Shown here: one piece after another, positions 1 to 11,422 of the stretch
Layout: each line of letters begins with the position of its first letter
Numbering within the stretch: the first letter of the stretch is position 1
Assembly (NCBI GenBank): GCA_030998225.1
Contig: JAPYXD010000696.1
Coordinates: 2,108,001 to 2,172,000, forward strand
DNA length: 64,000 nucleotides
Reading direction: 5' to 3'
Origin: Diplolepis rosae
Lineage: Eukaryota; Arthropoda; Insecta; Hymenoptera; Diplolepididae
Made by a program: the position numbers and the translations under genes
Notes under the pieces: generated by a model
Seen by the model: only the letters and a program-made list of their open reading frames with translations
The model's database searches: none
What the model was told of the DNA's origin: nothing

Positions 1-268
1 TGAAATAGAATACGTGCCAATGCACACAATTCGGGAAATTACGAGATTCGCGACAATGCTCGCAGGACTGATCGCGCCTTGGCTTCGTCTCGGCTTTGTC
101 TCGGCTTCGTCTTGGCTTTGCCTCAGCTACGTCACGGCTACGCATCGGCTATACCTCGACTACGTCTCACCTACGCCTCGACTACACCTTGGCTTCGATC
201 TCCTGCGAGCATTGTCGCTCGTCACGCAGTAGCCCTCATTGTGCGCCTAGGCACGTAATATACTATTA
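1..268. repeat. Hairpin MITE family, copy A (cut by window start)
   Basis: One of four copies of a short element (others near 1759-2260, 54753-55300 and 61592-61730). It holds GACAATGCTCGCAGGA near 53 and its inverted partner ending near 222, so the interior can fold. Between the arms is a degenerate 11-12 bp minisatellite (CTCGGCTTCGTC-like). The right end is GTGCGCCTAGGCACGTAATA, which resembles the terminal repeat of the other copies. The open frames here come from translating the minisatellite and are not genes. Confidence 0.75.
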
Positions 269-329
269 TGTGATCTGCAACAGTTTGATCTGTTAAGGTT
301 TACTGTGCTTCATTCTATAGTAAAGGTTT

Positions 330-800
330 GTCGACTTAGCTTCATACCAAGACAATTTTAAGGTATAAATTTATATGCAAACTCCGATATAACTTATGTC
401 CTGTCTTAAATCAGTAAACACTTCATTTACATTCATTTATTGAAATTGTCATGTATAAGATGTTACGTACTTCACAAAATTCTATCCAAAGCACTTTACT
501 CTAAAGAAATTCAAAAAGTAAACTTTTGTAAATTTAGCATCATACCAAAAAAATTTAAGGTGTAAATTCGTATCCAAATTCAGATTTAATTCATTCGTTT
601 TTTAAAATTATGAAACTCCTAATTTACATTTATATATCAAAATTTTCATTTGAAAAATATTACATACTTCAAAAATACTCGAATTTCGAATTTGTCGTCT
701 ACTTGGCGTGTTTTCTACACGAAGTCGAGAGAAACATATTTCTCGATTTTGGCTCAACAGCCGACAGCGTGAAATTGTCGTCAATATTTCCAATTCATCG
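330..800 (+). repeat. Diverged fragment of the window's dispersed foldback family
   Basis: Blocks around 411-490 and 690-785 match the left arm of the large inverted repeat at 22140-22215 and 22505-22577, and 530-600 resembles 27610-27660 in inverse orientation. The 690-785 block is the conserved core of the family, containing GAAGTCGAGAGAAACAT and the GACAGCGTGAAAT motif. No gene is visible. Confidence 0.6.
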
Positions 801-1379
801 AAATGCTTTTTTATCTAATTTCTTGATAAAAATTATTAAAATTTGATAATTAGTTTTAAATAAAAATTCTTTTCTTCAAATTTCAATCATGTCTCATTTG
901 GAAAATCGTACTTTTTATTGAAATCCTTTACTCTATAGTATTTGTATTTTCAAATCAAAGCAAGAACGAAGTATTTTTAAAAAATTCAGAGTTAAATATA
1001 AAAAAAAGGTTTTTTTCAAGCCACAAAAAAGCAAAGCTCAGGAATAATGGTTAATTATGTTTTATGTATTCATAGTCTAATGAATGTGCATGATATAATC
1101 TAATAAATTTACATGGTATAATTCTTTTATTGGAATTATCAGATGTACTACAGATAGATACTTTTGTAACAACCGTTTTTTGTTCTTATTCATGGGAGAT
1201 CAAAATGTAAAGATTTGATGAAAATTTCGAATGTTATTTTTCTCGTAAAACCAATACCTTCTCATTCATGATGAAAATGTAAAAAAGTGAATATAATTTT
1301 CAATATGACTCGTAGAAAATATTCATTTTTTATTTTACCATCATAAATATCAAGTTTGATTATAAAGAAATAATATATG
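801..1379. other. AT-rich, nothing recognised
   Basis: No convincing coding frame, RNA gene or clear repeat boundary was seen. The composition is that of the surrounding decayed repeat DNA. Confidence 0.5.
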
Positions 1380-1757
1380 TGTCCAAATGGGCGGAAAAAG
1401 TACGATTGCATGCTTGTGCGTAGAGCGGCATGCAGCTAATTGCGCCTCGGCGACGCAATCTGGCGAAATGTTCATACCGCCCGCTTCAACGGGCGAAAAT
1501 GTTAATACCACCCGCTCCAACGGGCGAAAAGTTTATACCGCCCACTTCCACGGGAAAAAAGTCCATACCACCCGACATTTGACTGCCCGCGGCTAACTAC
1601 GCGCTCGCAAGCAATGCGACTTTTTCCACCAATTTGGATACAAAACGTCGTGTGTACCTCGAGCGGCATAGTGGCGATGTGTCTCGTGTGAATACTGCCC
1701 TCGCGGGTACACTTCGCACTCGTCACAATCGCCACCATGCTGCCCTTGGTACACAAT
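1380..1757. repeat. Hairpin element with 31-bp tandem units
   Basis: An imperfect inverted repeat pairs GGCGGAAAAAGTACGATTGC (about 1388) with its complement near 1598-1630. Between them lie about four tandem units of roughly 31 bp (1462-1579), each with a small CGCCCG/CGGGCG hairpin. A second inverted pair follows: GTGTACC-AGCGGCATAGTGGCGAT at 1652-1680 against 1724-1754. The design (inverted arms around a minisatellite) mirrors the neighbouring hairpin MITE but the sequence differs. Confidence 0.65.
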
Positions 1758-1758
1758 C

Positions 1759-2260
1759 TACTATTATGTGCCTCCGGCACAAAAACACGTTGTTATGCTA
1801 CAGTTGAGAGTAGCGTAATAATCTTCTTATTCTTCTTCTTCTTCGTACAGCGCTGACACCGTACTGACAAAGCCTTGTTCATTTGAACTGCGCATGCGTC
1901 TATTACAATACGGTACTACTACACAAGATCGAGAAAATCAAAATGGCCGTAAGAAGTCGCTAAATGTCAAGTGAGATGGGCGATAATCACGGCAATTTCG
2001 ACCTTCTCAGATTGGATTCGAGCGTATGTAGAAAAACTCGTAAATGCGCCGAAGTCGCATAAAATAGAATATGCGCCAATGCACACAATTCGGGTAATTA
2101 CGAGACTCGCTTAAAATGCTCGCAGGACTGATCGCGCCTCGGCTTTGTCTCGGCTTTGCCTCAGCTACGCCTCGACTATGCCTTGGCTTGGATCTCCTGC
2201 GAGCATTGTCGCTCGTCGCATAATAACCCTCATTAGGCGCCTAGGCACATAATATACTAG
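1759..2260. repeat. Hairpin MITE family, copy B (complete)
   Basis: The ends are inverted: CTATTATGTGCCTCCGGCAC on the left and GCGCCTAGGCACATAATA on the right. The interior matches copy C at 54753-55300 over most of its length, including a TTCTTCTTCTTCGTACAGCG block and the GCTCGCAGGACTGATCGCGC arm. The minisatellite loop is much shorter here than in copy A. Confidence 0.75.
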
Positions 2261-2542
2261 TAAATTCGGTTTTATAACTCTTTTAGGGCCATGTCACAAC
2301 CCTGACTTCATCCAATACTTTTCGTCCTCCTCATTCTTAAATTCATAGCGCAAGTGGATTTTTCCTCGCACATTCCCTAGCGAACTGGCTAAACGCTAGG
2401 TTAACTTTTAATGAACGCAAATATATTTTTGGATAAATTTAATTCAGATTCAAATTTACTTTATGACCTCCTAGTAGAAAAAATGATTTATGTTTCATTT
2501 GCAGGCTTATAATAGTATTAAGCGTGGTCTTTTGAATGAAAT

Positions 2543-2671
2543 AGTATATTACATTACAAGGGGCGAAACAGAGCGATTGCATGAGTGTGAAGTTTGCTGC
2601 CCGAGTGAAACGAGGGCTGCAATCACACGAAATGCTTTCGCTGTGTTTTGTTTCGAGTAATGTATAATATT
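2543..2671. repeat. Short palindromic MITE
   Basis: TAGTATATTACATTACAAGG at the left end is the inverse of the GTAATGTATAATATT end on the right. The complementarity continues inward through the GCGATTGCATGAGTGTG region. Total length is about 130 bp and there is no coding capacity. Confidence 0.6.
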
Positions 2672-2709
2672 TTTCATAGCAACTCTTTTGAGAAGCTGAT
2701 TGGCTGTAA

Positions 2710-2779
2710 CTGTGGAGCGGGTTGAAACAGCGACGTTCAACCCTAGGGTTGAAAATCATAGTTTCAACCCGCTCTACAG
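2710..2779. repeat. Perfect-arm inverted repeat
   Basis: CTGTGGAGCGGGTTGAAAC at 2710 pairs with GTTTCAACCCGCTCTACAG at 2761-2779 with one mismatch. The interval contains the further palindrome TTCAACCCTAGGGTTGAA. A cruciform or hairpin of about 70 nt is possible. Confidence 0.7.
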
Positions 2780-2799
2780 GTACCGAAAATCGGATTTTC

Positions 2800-3905
2800 A
2801 AAGGAGGCGCTATGAAAAATTATATGTTGAATCATGGGTTAGAAAATGTTCTTCAATTTTTTCATACAAATAATAAAAAATAAAACACAGTAGTAATATG
2901 TAATCCAGATGAATTTATTTGACAAATGTAATTACACAGTCGGAAGTTTATCATTCTACAAATCAGTCAGAAGTATCATGTTGCGTAGCGAATGACAAAT
3001 TAATTATTTGAAAATTAAAATAAAAAACTTGGTCAGACAAAATTATAGCTAATTAAATTAGTAGTATTCAAATATGAACTAGTAGAAAATTACAAGTTAT
3101 TGATCTAAATACTTACTAAAGTAATCGGTGAGCAATTTCGAACATTCACAATTACTTTAGTCTTCTACCTATTCAGATCAAGAGACTATATTGAATTAAT
3201 TTTGATAACATATACTTTTTTTAATTCACAAACAAATTTCTTCGAATTTTTCCCACATGTCAAAACAAATATTTGTATGATTCGAATCAATATTTCTGTA
3301 AACAAACATTTTTTCTAAATATGAAGTTTACTTTTTGAGCGTAAATAATGATTGACGAGAATTTGATAGATCAAAAATATATAATTTAAAGCAGTCGATT
3401 ATTTAGGAAAAGAAAGAATGAAACCTAAAAGACTTATTTGATTATTTGTAACTTTCAGGCTCGCCTACTCCAATGGTGGTGAATGAAGTTAAGTTAACAC
3501 ATTTTAACATAGTATAGAGTCTTACAGGTCTACTTTAGATCTATTTAGAATAAAAAGCCATTCTTTTTATATAATTTACAAATTTTTTCATAAATTTATA
3601 TTATCCTGAATTTTTCAGTTTCAAATATTTTCCTAAATTTTTTTGATATTTATGAGAGGGGTCTCTCTTTGTGAGACACATTGTTTCTAAGAAAAAGATT
3701 TGATTTTCTTCAATTTAATAAAAAGATATTAACATTTTAAAAGTAGCATTAAAGAAGAATAACTGTGTTCATTTCTTAAACTGTTTATTCACTTATAAAA
3801 TGGAAATATACAATTTTTTGTTTATTTATTACTTCCAATCCTACTTTTAATTATATTGTTAAAAAATTATGATATTTTTGTTCAAAATCTAATATATAGT
3901 GTGGT
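2800..3905. other. AT-rich, nothing recognised
   Basis: No open frame with a recognisable family, no tandem repeat and no inverted repeat of note was seen in this stretch. Confidence 0.5.
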
Positions 3906-3907
3906 AA

Positions 3908-4075
3908 ATTGATTCTAACTTCCATCGTTTACCGATACACCATGTACACCTCCTAAGCACGAGGACGTAACTTTTAGGTGGATCCGCCAAGAGGGCGCTT
4001 TTATCAGCCTAGTTTTGTTGAAATCTCTTTTCCATAAGGACTGGCAATCTCCCACCTCATCTCTGGCTATACACT
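3908..4075 (+). repeat. Repeat fragment shared with 32866-32998
   Basis: The order of blocks is the same in both places: a TTTACCGA-like block, CACCT, GAGGGCGC, TTTTATCAGCC, and then TTGTTGAAATCTCTT (TTGTGAAATTCTCTT in the second copy). The end here, GGCAATCTCCCACCTCATCT, is a version of the end motif that recurs at 22850, 25795, 26270 and 38650. Confidence 0.5.
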
Positions 4076-4480
4076 AACACATAAGAGCAGATTATAATCT
4101 CTTATATATATATGGAAAGACCCACTGCAGAGTGCACTAATTCCTGTTCTATCAGTATACAGTTTTAATTCCGGTTCATTCCGTATACAACTCGAAGTTT
4201 TTTTCCTCCGTATAGTCATTTTCTCCGATTTTGGGTTTTTATGATAGTATAAATAAATAGATGATTTTGCGTCGTCTGATAAAATATTATGCAATTTCGT
4301 GCAATATTGAAAGTCAATATAATAATAAAAAAACAAATTGCACACTGTTTTAATTTCACAGCAAAATTGCTTCAACTTAGTCGAGAAACTTAGAAGCAGG
4401 ACTCCAAACATTCATGTACAAAATAATTATTGGAAACTGTGCAATGACTAAAGTTTTCAGAGCACATAAATTGGCGTGAC

Positions 4481-4496
4481 ACACGTGATCACGTGT
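4481..4496. promoter_or_regulatory. Perfect palindrome with two E-boxes
   Basis: ACACGTGATCACGTGT is a perfect 16-bp palindrome containing two CACGTG hexamers. CACGTG is the canonical site of bHLH and bHLH-Zip factors. No adjacent gene was found, so regulatory function is only a possibility. Confidence 0.25.
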
Positions 4497-4569
4497 TGCT
4501 TTGTGCATTTGAGCTTAATGTAGACGAAACCAGGTCGGGCATTCGTTTCGCGTGTGAAGGTATTATGAT

Positions 4570-5590
4570 AAAAATGGGAGAATACAGTTGAATATCTTCA
4601 AATTTTCTCAATTAATGTACCGTATTTCTGAATTTTGGAAACATTTCAAACTTCTGAATTTCGAATTTTTCTCCTAAATCTATTTCATGAATTTATTTCG
4701 ATTTTTGCATACAATATGTAGATAGCGCTGCTGTCGCCATAATGTGACGGTTGTGGGCAAATTTTGGCGCGGAATATTTAAAAATATTAGGTATTCAAAA
4801 TTGGTTTAAAAAGTTTTGTGGAGTCCAGATTTCCACTTTAAAGAGTAACGAATCTCCTCGCTGAGATGAGATCTCGACGAAACCCACGATGTTAAATCAA
4901 TCGTAAAATTGATAAACTTGATTATAATTACATAAAAGTAAAATTATTGTAAAAGTAAGGGGTTTGTGAAAGAAATTCTTAAATAGTTGTAGCAAATTTA
5001 ATTTAAAAGCTCTAAATTTATTTTGAACACAACTTGTAAAAATTACAAAGTCCTACAAAAAAGGAGCAAAAATCGAAGTTCACACGTCGCGAGATGATCA
5101 AAATCTAATCGAACTAAAAAAAGAATCGATGCTGCTTGCAGGGTCCACAGCTCACGCAGCGGTTAGTAGATCTCTTGCGCATTCCTACTCCTAAGTTAAA
5201 TCCCTACTCTTAGATTTCTATGCACATACTTTAAAGAACAGCTAAATCTATGACTCAAGTGGCCCATGTGTATAATGTAACACTTCTTAGAAAACTCCTT
5301 AAAATCTAGCTGCTAGACATCTCACCCTATAGAAAGCCGATATGAGTGAAAACTTTTATAAACATTTATTTCCAATAAAGATTAACTGTCGCCAATGTAA
5401 AACATTTTAAATGTCTCTAAAGCACGTTTTCTAAACAATCGTCCGCCCTACTGGCACCCTACGTCTAATAAATTTAATGATAAAAAGCGTAAGATTACAT
5501 TTTTTAAACTGCCTTTCTCCAGCGCTGAAAAGTAATAAACAGAATTATCAATTCCATGAACAATAAAATCATAAAAGTAAAATATATTGA
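4570..5590. other. AT-rich, nothing recognised
   Basis: No recognisable coding frame or repeat structure. A stretch near 4850-4890 looks superficially like a hammerhead core but does not fit the consensus. Confidence 0.45.
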
Positions 5591-5593
5591 GAC

Positions 5594-6378
5594 GGCCCAG
5601 CCGCGAGTTTCCGCCTTTTGCGGGGAAACGGGAACGAAGACTAGAAAAATAGACTCGACATAAGAACAATCATAGTCACACGAAACTCGCACGAAAGAAT
5701 TGCGAGGTTTCGTTAAGTCTTCGTCTCACAATTAATGATTTACTTCCAAACCGGAAGTGAATGTGGCAAGAACGAGGCAGTCTAGCTTTCACAGACATTT
5801 TCGTTCCTATTCTCAGCGAGCGCCACACTAACCTGTGGTTGCTCCCACTTGACCGATTACTCAGCTCAAGCAGCATAATGCATGATCGTTGGATGGGCGT
5901 CCCGCGCTCATATTACTTTTACTTTTTTTTTAAATTATTTATTATTAGTTATGATAGGCTTGTTTATTTATGTGCATGGAAGGGGTTGATTATCGACAGT
6001 AAATAAAAGTAAATAAGCATACAAATACGACAATTATAAATAAATATAATTATCATTACGTTATAAAATATAACAAATAATCAAATATTATGAATAAAGA
6101 TAATTATTATCGCATGGTGAAATTTGTAAATATTAAATACAATAAATAATTATAGTTATAAATATAAACCACAAATAACAATGGGCTGGTATTAATTATT
6201 TGAAAATAATTTTGACTGGTAAATAATGAGCAAAATGCCAGATTTATAAATAAATTAACAATGTGCGACCATTCGATCATTTTTGTTTTAGTTTATTTTA
6301 ATGTTTTTCTTTTATATAATTTTAAAATTTATGATTATTTAAAAACAATATTTTCAATCTCCCTTAGAATATTTTAAA
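5594..6378 (-). repeat. Dispersed 0.78-kb repeat, copy 1
   Basis: The reverse complement matches 47638-48411 along almost its whole length: the GACGCCCAT / ATGATC / AGCGAGCGCCACACTAACCT blocks and then a long AT-rich tail. Both copies contain a minus/plus-strand frame beginning MSVK and sharing LPRS, HFRFGS, SLI and TSQFF, though with many replacement changes. Homology stops at the 5' edge of the R1-like element near 6378, so that element has inserted into or truncated this copy. Confidence 0.7.
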
Positions 6379-7230
6379 TCTCTACACAAGGTCCCAACCT
6401 TCTCATACACCTCCCCTCGGACTGGTACCTTGACGAAGTCCTTCTCTTGGCTATGCCAAAAAAGGACGGGTGGGGAGGCTTAGCAGACGGCCCTCGGGTC
6501 ATGGAGGTTGTAGTGTCCCGATGAATCGGTGAACAAATGCAGGGGGCTCTATAGACGGGCATCTTCCCATTGCGTGAAGGGTGCCCTATAAACGGGTCTA
6601 TCCCAGGTTGAGAGTGGGGGACGCTATAAACGCGTCCATACCCATGCATGGAGAGGGATGTATGCCCCAGGTAGCGGCGCTGAGAGAGAGTCTGAGAGTG
6701 CTTGTGAGGAATGAGTGAACTGAACGAATGTCAGCGCCGCATGACTGTGATATGTGTCCTTCGAATGTGAGAGGAGATCCTATAGACGGTCTCCCTCTTG
6801 AAAGAGGCTAAGAGCGAATTGGTGTATGGAATCTCCTGGGGGACACTGCAAGGCCTCCGCAGTCTGTGACCAAGAGCAGTCCAAACGATCGTTTCCGTAT
6901 GGCGCCCCACTGGGAGTGCTTCGTCGACGAGTGGTGTCTTCCCCGGCCCACGAGGAGGCGAGGCTGCTGTGAGCCTAGCTCTGCCGAGGTGGGGTGCCAT
7001 GCGGGATCAGAAACCAGCCCCTTCGGGACCTTGATCAGGTAGTGCGTATTGAACACAGGTGTCGGAGCCTGTGTTGCCTCGAGCGAGTCCGGTCTGTCCG
7101 CGCATTCCGGGACCGGCTAAGCGGAGGTTGGGCCTCAGGGAACTGGGGTAGGACTTCGGTCCGAGGGTACACCCGTTCCCAACTTTTCCGACCCGCTCCT
7201 CTACGCACGATGCGCTGGTGAAAATGATTT
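6379..7230 (+). promoter_or_regulatory. 5' leader of the R1-like element with 37-bp repeats
   Basis: GC-rich leader upstream of ORF1. Three degenerate units of 37-38 bp start with TATAGACGGG, TATAAACGGG and TATAAACGCG at 6550, 6587 and 6625, and a related CCTATAGACGG occurs near 6779. Non-LTR elements carry their promoter in this position, so these repeats may be internal promoter material; that is inference. Confidence 0.55.
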
Positions 7231-8550
7231 ATGAATTCAAAAAAAAAAACTGTGGGGAAAGTGGACTTAGGTGCTTCATCAGGAGCTGAGGGATGGAAGG
7301 ACGTCCTTCAGCTCCTGAAGGAGCAAAACGAGAAAATGGAAAAGTTAGCCAGGGCCCTGAGCGTAATACAAAAGGGTATGCTCAGGAATAACCCTGGCTT
7401 TGTGAAAGACTCGGTCAACGAGGCAGCTGAGGTGTTGGGCGGTATGCTCAACACCCACAGGTGCCTACTTGAAAGCGGGGTGGAACTTCAGGAGAGACTG
7501 GAGACCCACCACGCCTCGAAAAAAATGGGTATCTTTCGGAGACCGCGCTCTGCGTCTCTGGGAGACACCCCACAAACGCAGACAAAAGGTGAGAAGAGGG
7601 CAGCTCCCTCCCCTCCTCAGGAAAGAACTCCTAAGAGGGGGAAGGGCGGCCCGTCACCGTCTTATGCACAGGTGGCCAAGAGCCAGGCCCCAATTAAAGA
7701 TGGGGACTGGCAAGTGGTCGCCAAAAAGAAAAAAAAGAAAAAGAAAAAAATGGTAACGGAGAGAAGGTCGAAGGACCCTGTGCAAGAAGCACAGGGTACA
7801 AACGACAAGGGTACCCCGAAGCGCTCCTCGCCCGCCAGGTCGGGCGACGCCATCAAGGTGTCGGCGAAGGACGGCCAGTCCTACGCCGACATCTTGAAGG
7901 AAATGAAGGCGAAGGTCGACCCCCGGAAGGCAGGACTTGAGGTCCTGTCTATCCGGAGGACCAGGAAGGAAGAAGTCCTTCTGGTCCTCAAAAAGGGGGG
8001 AGACGTTTCGGCCTTCCGAAAGGAGCTCGACCTGGCGGTCGGGGAAAGGGCGCAAATTTCAGCCCTGGTCTCGACGAGGTCCCTCGAAATTAGGGACCTC
8101 GACGAGACCGTTGAAAAAGAGGAGGTTGTGTCTGCCCTGTGCTTGTTACTGGGCAGACCGGCTTTTGAGGGGTCTTGCAGGCTCTTCACCCGCTTTGGTG
8201 GGGTGAAGACTGCAGTGATCCGCCTGGCTGAGGTAGACGCCGCGCGTCTGCTTCAGCTAGGTAAACTGAGGATTGGGTGGGTCGCGTGCCGCATTCGCGG
8301 GCACGTGGAAGTCGCCCGCTGCGTCAGGTGCCTTGGGTACGGCCACGGGTCCCGGGGCTGCAGCAACCCCGACAGAAAAAACGTCTGTTGGAGATGCGGC
8401 GCCACGGGACACTTGGCCAGGAGTTGTAAGGCGCCACCAAGGTGCCTGACATGCATAGACAGGGGCGACAAAAATGTCGACCATGTGTCAGGGAGCGGCT
8501 CCTGCCCGGTCTTCCGGGAAGAGCTTCGGAGGTTGAGAGGCAGGAATTGA
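7231..8550 (+). CDS. R1-like ORF1 (Gag-like, zinc-knuckle protein)
   Basis: This 439-residue protein is uninterrupted. The N-terminal third is charged and helix-prone. The middle is basic, with a run of nine lysines encoded at about 7723-7749. The C-terminus has two clean CCHC knuckles, CVRCLGYGHGSRGC and CWRCGATGHLARSC, followed by a third irregular Cys/His cluster (CLTC...H...C). In R1-clade elements ORF1 binds the element RNA and packages it with the ORF2 protein. The ATG at 7231 gives the full frame and follows the leader directly. The 3' end overlaps the start of the ORF2 frame, as usual for this clade. The long A run in the lysine tract is slippage-prone. Confidence 0.85.
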   Translation: MNSKKKTVGKVDLGASSGAEGWKDVLQLLKEQNEKMEKLARALSVIQKGMLRNNPGFVKDSVNEAAEVLGGMLNTHRCLLESGVELQERLETHHASKKMGIFRRPRSASLGDTPQTQTKGEKRAAPSPPQERTPKRGKGGPSPSYAQVAKSQAPIKDGDWQVVAKKKKKKKKKMVTERRSKDPVQEAQGTNDKGTPKRSSPARSGDAIKVSAKDGQSYADILKEMKAKVDPRKAGLEVLSIRRTRKEEVLLVLKKGGDVSAFRKELDLAVGERAQISALVSTRSLEIRDLDETVEKEEVVSALCLLLGRPAFEGSCRLFTRFGGVKTAVIRLAEVDAARLLQLGKLRIGWVACRIRGHVEVARCVRCLGYGHGSRGCSNPDRKNVCWRCGATGHLARSCKAPPRCLTCIDRGDKNVDHVSGSGSCPVFREELRRLRGRN

Positions 8551-11422
8551 AGTTCCTGCAGCTCAACCTCGGAAGAGGGAGGGATGCCCAGGACCTCCTG
8601 ATGCAGACTGCCAGAGAGAGGGGGGCCGATGTACTGCTCATTAGTGAGCAGTACAAGTGGTCCGAAAACTCTGCTTGGTATCAGGATGCATCAAGGAGGG
8701 CCGGCATTCTTGTTTGTAACCCTGATTTGGGCGTCGGGGACTTCCTGGAGACCGACCCGGGGTTCGTTTGGGTGGAGGTGGCGGGTGTGCGTGTGTACAG
8801 CTGCTACTTCTCCCCCGGCGATCCCTTCGCTAGGAACGACCTGATCGTCCTGAATCAGGGCGGGGATTTCACGTTCAGACGAGGAGCGGGAGGGTCAATA
8901 ATTGACCTCACGATCGCCGCACCTCGCCTCGCTTCAAGGATAAGCGACTGGTCGGTCCTCGAGGTAATAACCTTGAGTGACCACCGGTGCATCGAATTTA
9001 GTCTAGAACAAGGGTGTCAAGCGGCGGAAAAGGGTAGGGGCGGCGAAGGAAGGAGCCCCTCCTGGAACACGAGACGACTCAGTAGGGAAAGACTTCGCGA
9101 ACACCTTGAAGAAACCAGGCTCATCGATGAGCTTGGTTGGGTCTGCCCTGCTGGGTCGTACGAAGCTGCTGTGCGCTCGGTGAGGCAGAAGGTGGTCGCG
9201 GCTTGTGACTACTCGATGCCTCGCCGTAAGCGCAGGGAAGCCAGGGGTTCGATGTACTGGTGGAACGACCAGTTGGCAGCCCTACGTCGAGAATGCCTCG
9301 CAGCGCGGCGAAAATTCACCCTTTCAAAGGAGGATGCTACGCTGCACGAGGCATGTAAAGGGGCAAAAACAGCTTTGAGGCGAGGCATAAAGAAAAGCCG
9401 ACTTCAATGCTGGAAAGACCTGATCGGTGAGGTCGAGAAGGATCCATGGGGTCTCGCCTTCAAAATAGTCACCAAGAGATTGGTGACTAGAAGAAAGACC
9501 CCGGGCCTGGATAATCCCGATCGAGTCAAGTACATTGTGCGAAGCTTGTTTCCACACGTGGAGCCGTTCCAAAGACAGGACCGAAGTTCCTGCGTGGTCC
9601 GGCGCGAAGAACTCTTCACTCTCGAAGAACTAAAGAGAGCGGGTGGAAGGCTTAAGGCAAATACAGCGCCGGGTATCGACGGGGTGCCGAACGAGATACT
9701 CAAAGAGGTGATCGGGGCATACCCGGAGATCCTCCTAGAAGCCTTTAACTCCTGTCTTCGGGATGGGAGGTTCTTCGCAGATTGGAAGAAGCAGAGGTTG
9801 GTCCTGCTGAGGAAGGGCAACAAACCTCTAGGGGTTGCCTCGTCGTATAGACCAATATGCTTATTGGATACGATGGGGAAGCTTCTGGAGGAGTTGATTC
9901 TACAACGGCTTCAGGCTCTCTTGGTCGGGGAGAACGGGCTCTCGGAAAGCCAGTTCGGATTCAGGAAAGGCAGATCCACTGTGGACGCCATCCAAGCTGT
10001 GGTTAACATCGCCACAAATGCAAGAAAAGGAACTGGTAAGCGTAAGGGATTCTGTGCGTTGACATACGCAATGCGTTCAATACCGCGAGATGGGACATCT
10101 GCATCGAGGCGATGATGCGGAAAAATGTTCCAGACTACCTGTTGCGAATGATGGATGACTATCTGAGCGACAGGTGGGTGATATACGAGGGCGACAAATG
10201 GTCTCTCAAAGACGAGATGACATGTGGCGCTCCTCAAGGGTCGCGGGTGGGTCCACTCGTTTGGAACATCATGTATGATGACTTCCTGCGCATGGACCTG
10301 CCTGCTGGAACGAGCATCGTCGGCTTCGCGGATGACGCACTTGTCGTGTGCGCCGCTGACGACGTCGGAATCCTAGAGCTGAGGATCAATGAAAGTCTGT
10401 GGCGAGCAAAGCGTTGGTTGGATGGCAGAGGCCTTAAAATGGCCCCTGAGAAAACCGAGGCTTTGCTCGTTACGGACAGGAGATCCTTCCAATATCCGAG
10501 GATCGTTCTCGGAGAGCATGAAGTCGAGTGGAAAACAAGCATTAAGTACCTGGGGGTGCAGCTGGATCGTAGGCTTAGCTTTGGCGAACACCTAAAGATC
10601 GCAGCTGCCAAAGCCATCCAATGTGGAGCGATCTTGACCCGGCTTATGCCAAACATTGGTGGACCCAGGGAAGCGAAAAGGAGATTGGTGGCCAGCGTGG
10701 TCCATTCGAAGCTGCTTTATGCAGCTCCGGTCTGGGCCAATGCCTTGCAAAACCATGCTATCCAGAAGAAGCTGTTCTCGGCGCAGAGACTTGTCGCGCT
10801 GAGAATAGTTTCGGCATATAGAACTATCTCGACGAGCGCTGTGCTGGTCCTGGCGAGCGTCCCGCCAATAGATTTATTGGCGGAGGAAAGGCAGGAAACC
10901 TTTCAGCTTCGCAAGGAGCTTACCTGCGCAGACCTGCAGGAAATCGCTCGCGCGAAGGAGGCCATCCGCAAGGATGGAAGGCGCAGACTCGTCGAGAAAT
11001 GGCAGATGAGATGGCATGGTGAGCAGACAGGGAGATGGACCTACCGCCTGATCCCGGAGCTCGCCACCTGGCTGAACAGAAAGCACGGGGAAGTCGGCTT
11101 TTACTTGGCGCAAGTGCTCTCGGGCCATGGCTGTTTTAACGCGTACCTGAGGCGCTTTAAGAAGATAGACGAGGAGACGTGTCGCTACTGCGATTCTCCA
11201 GTGGATAACGCGGAGAACGCACTCTTCGACTGCGCAAAATGGGGTGTGGCTAGGGGAGTCCTCGATCAGGCGGTGAGTTCCGAACTTACTCCTGACACGA
11301 TGGTCCCCCTCATGCTCCAGTCTGAACGGTTCTGGACGCTCATCGAGTCGTTCGTCACACTTGTGATGAAGACGAGAGAACTTGATGGGCGTCGAGAGCG
11401 AAACAACGGGGAGGACCAGTAG
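8442..11422 (+). pseudogene. R1-like ORF2 (endonuclease-reverse transcriptase), broken
   Basis: The frame from 8442 gives an AP-like endonuclease N-terminus (LKFLQLNLGRGR, LLISEQYK) and later the SDHR motif. The central part that normally carries GDFN is missing, apparently by an in-frame deletion near 8825. The RT domain starts around 9655 (TAPGIDGVPNEIL). A short deletion near 10060 shifts the frame and removes the first catalytic aspartate region, so the first frame ends at 10115. The second frame (10112-11422) continues with GAPQGSRVGP, the catalytic GFADDALVV and YLGVQLDRRL. The C-terminal zinc motif reads CRYC...N...C, with asparagine where R1 elements normally have histidine. The protein cannot be functional as it stands. 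Confidence 0.85.

Noticed and set aside
14..296. Open frames encoding LRLGFASATS-like repeats
   Set aside because: They are translations of the 11-12 bp minisatellite in the hairpin MITE and appear in several frames and copies with different lengths.
1462..1579. CRISPR-like array of 31-bp repeats
   Set aside because: Units are contiguous and degenerate with no unique spacers, in eukaryotic DNA.
4850..4895. Hammerhead ribozyme core
   Set aside because: CTGAGATGAG has an extra base relative to CTGATGA and the flanking stems do not pair as required.
7654..8055. Minus-strand frames across the R1-like ORF1
   Set aside because: They are shadows of the ORF1 codon pattern and the lysine tract.
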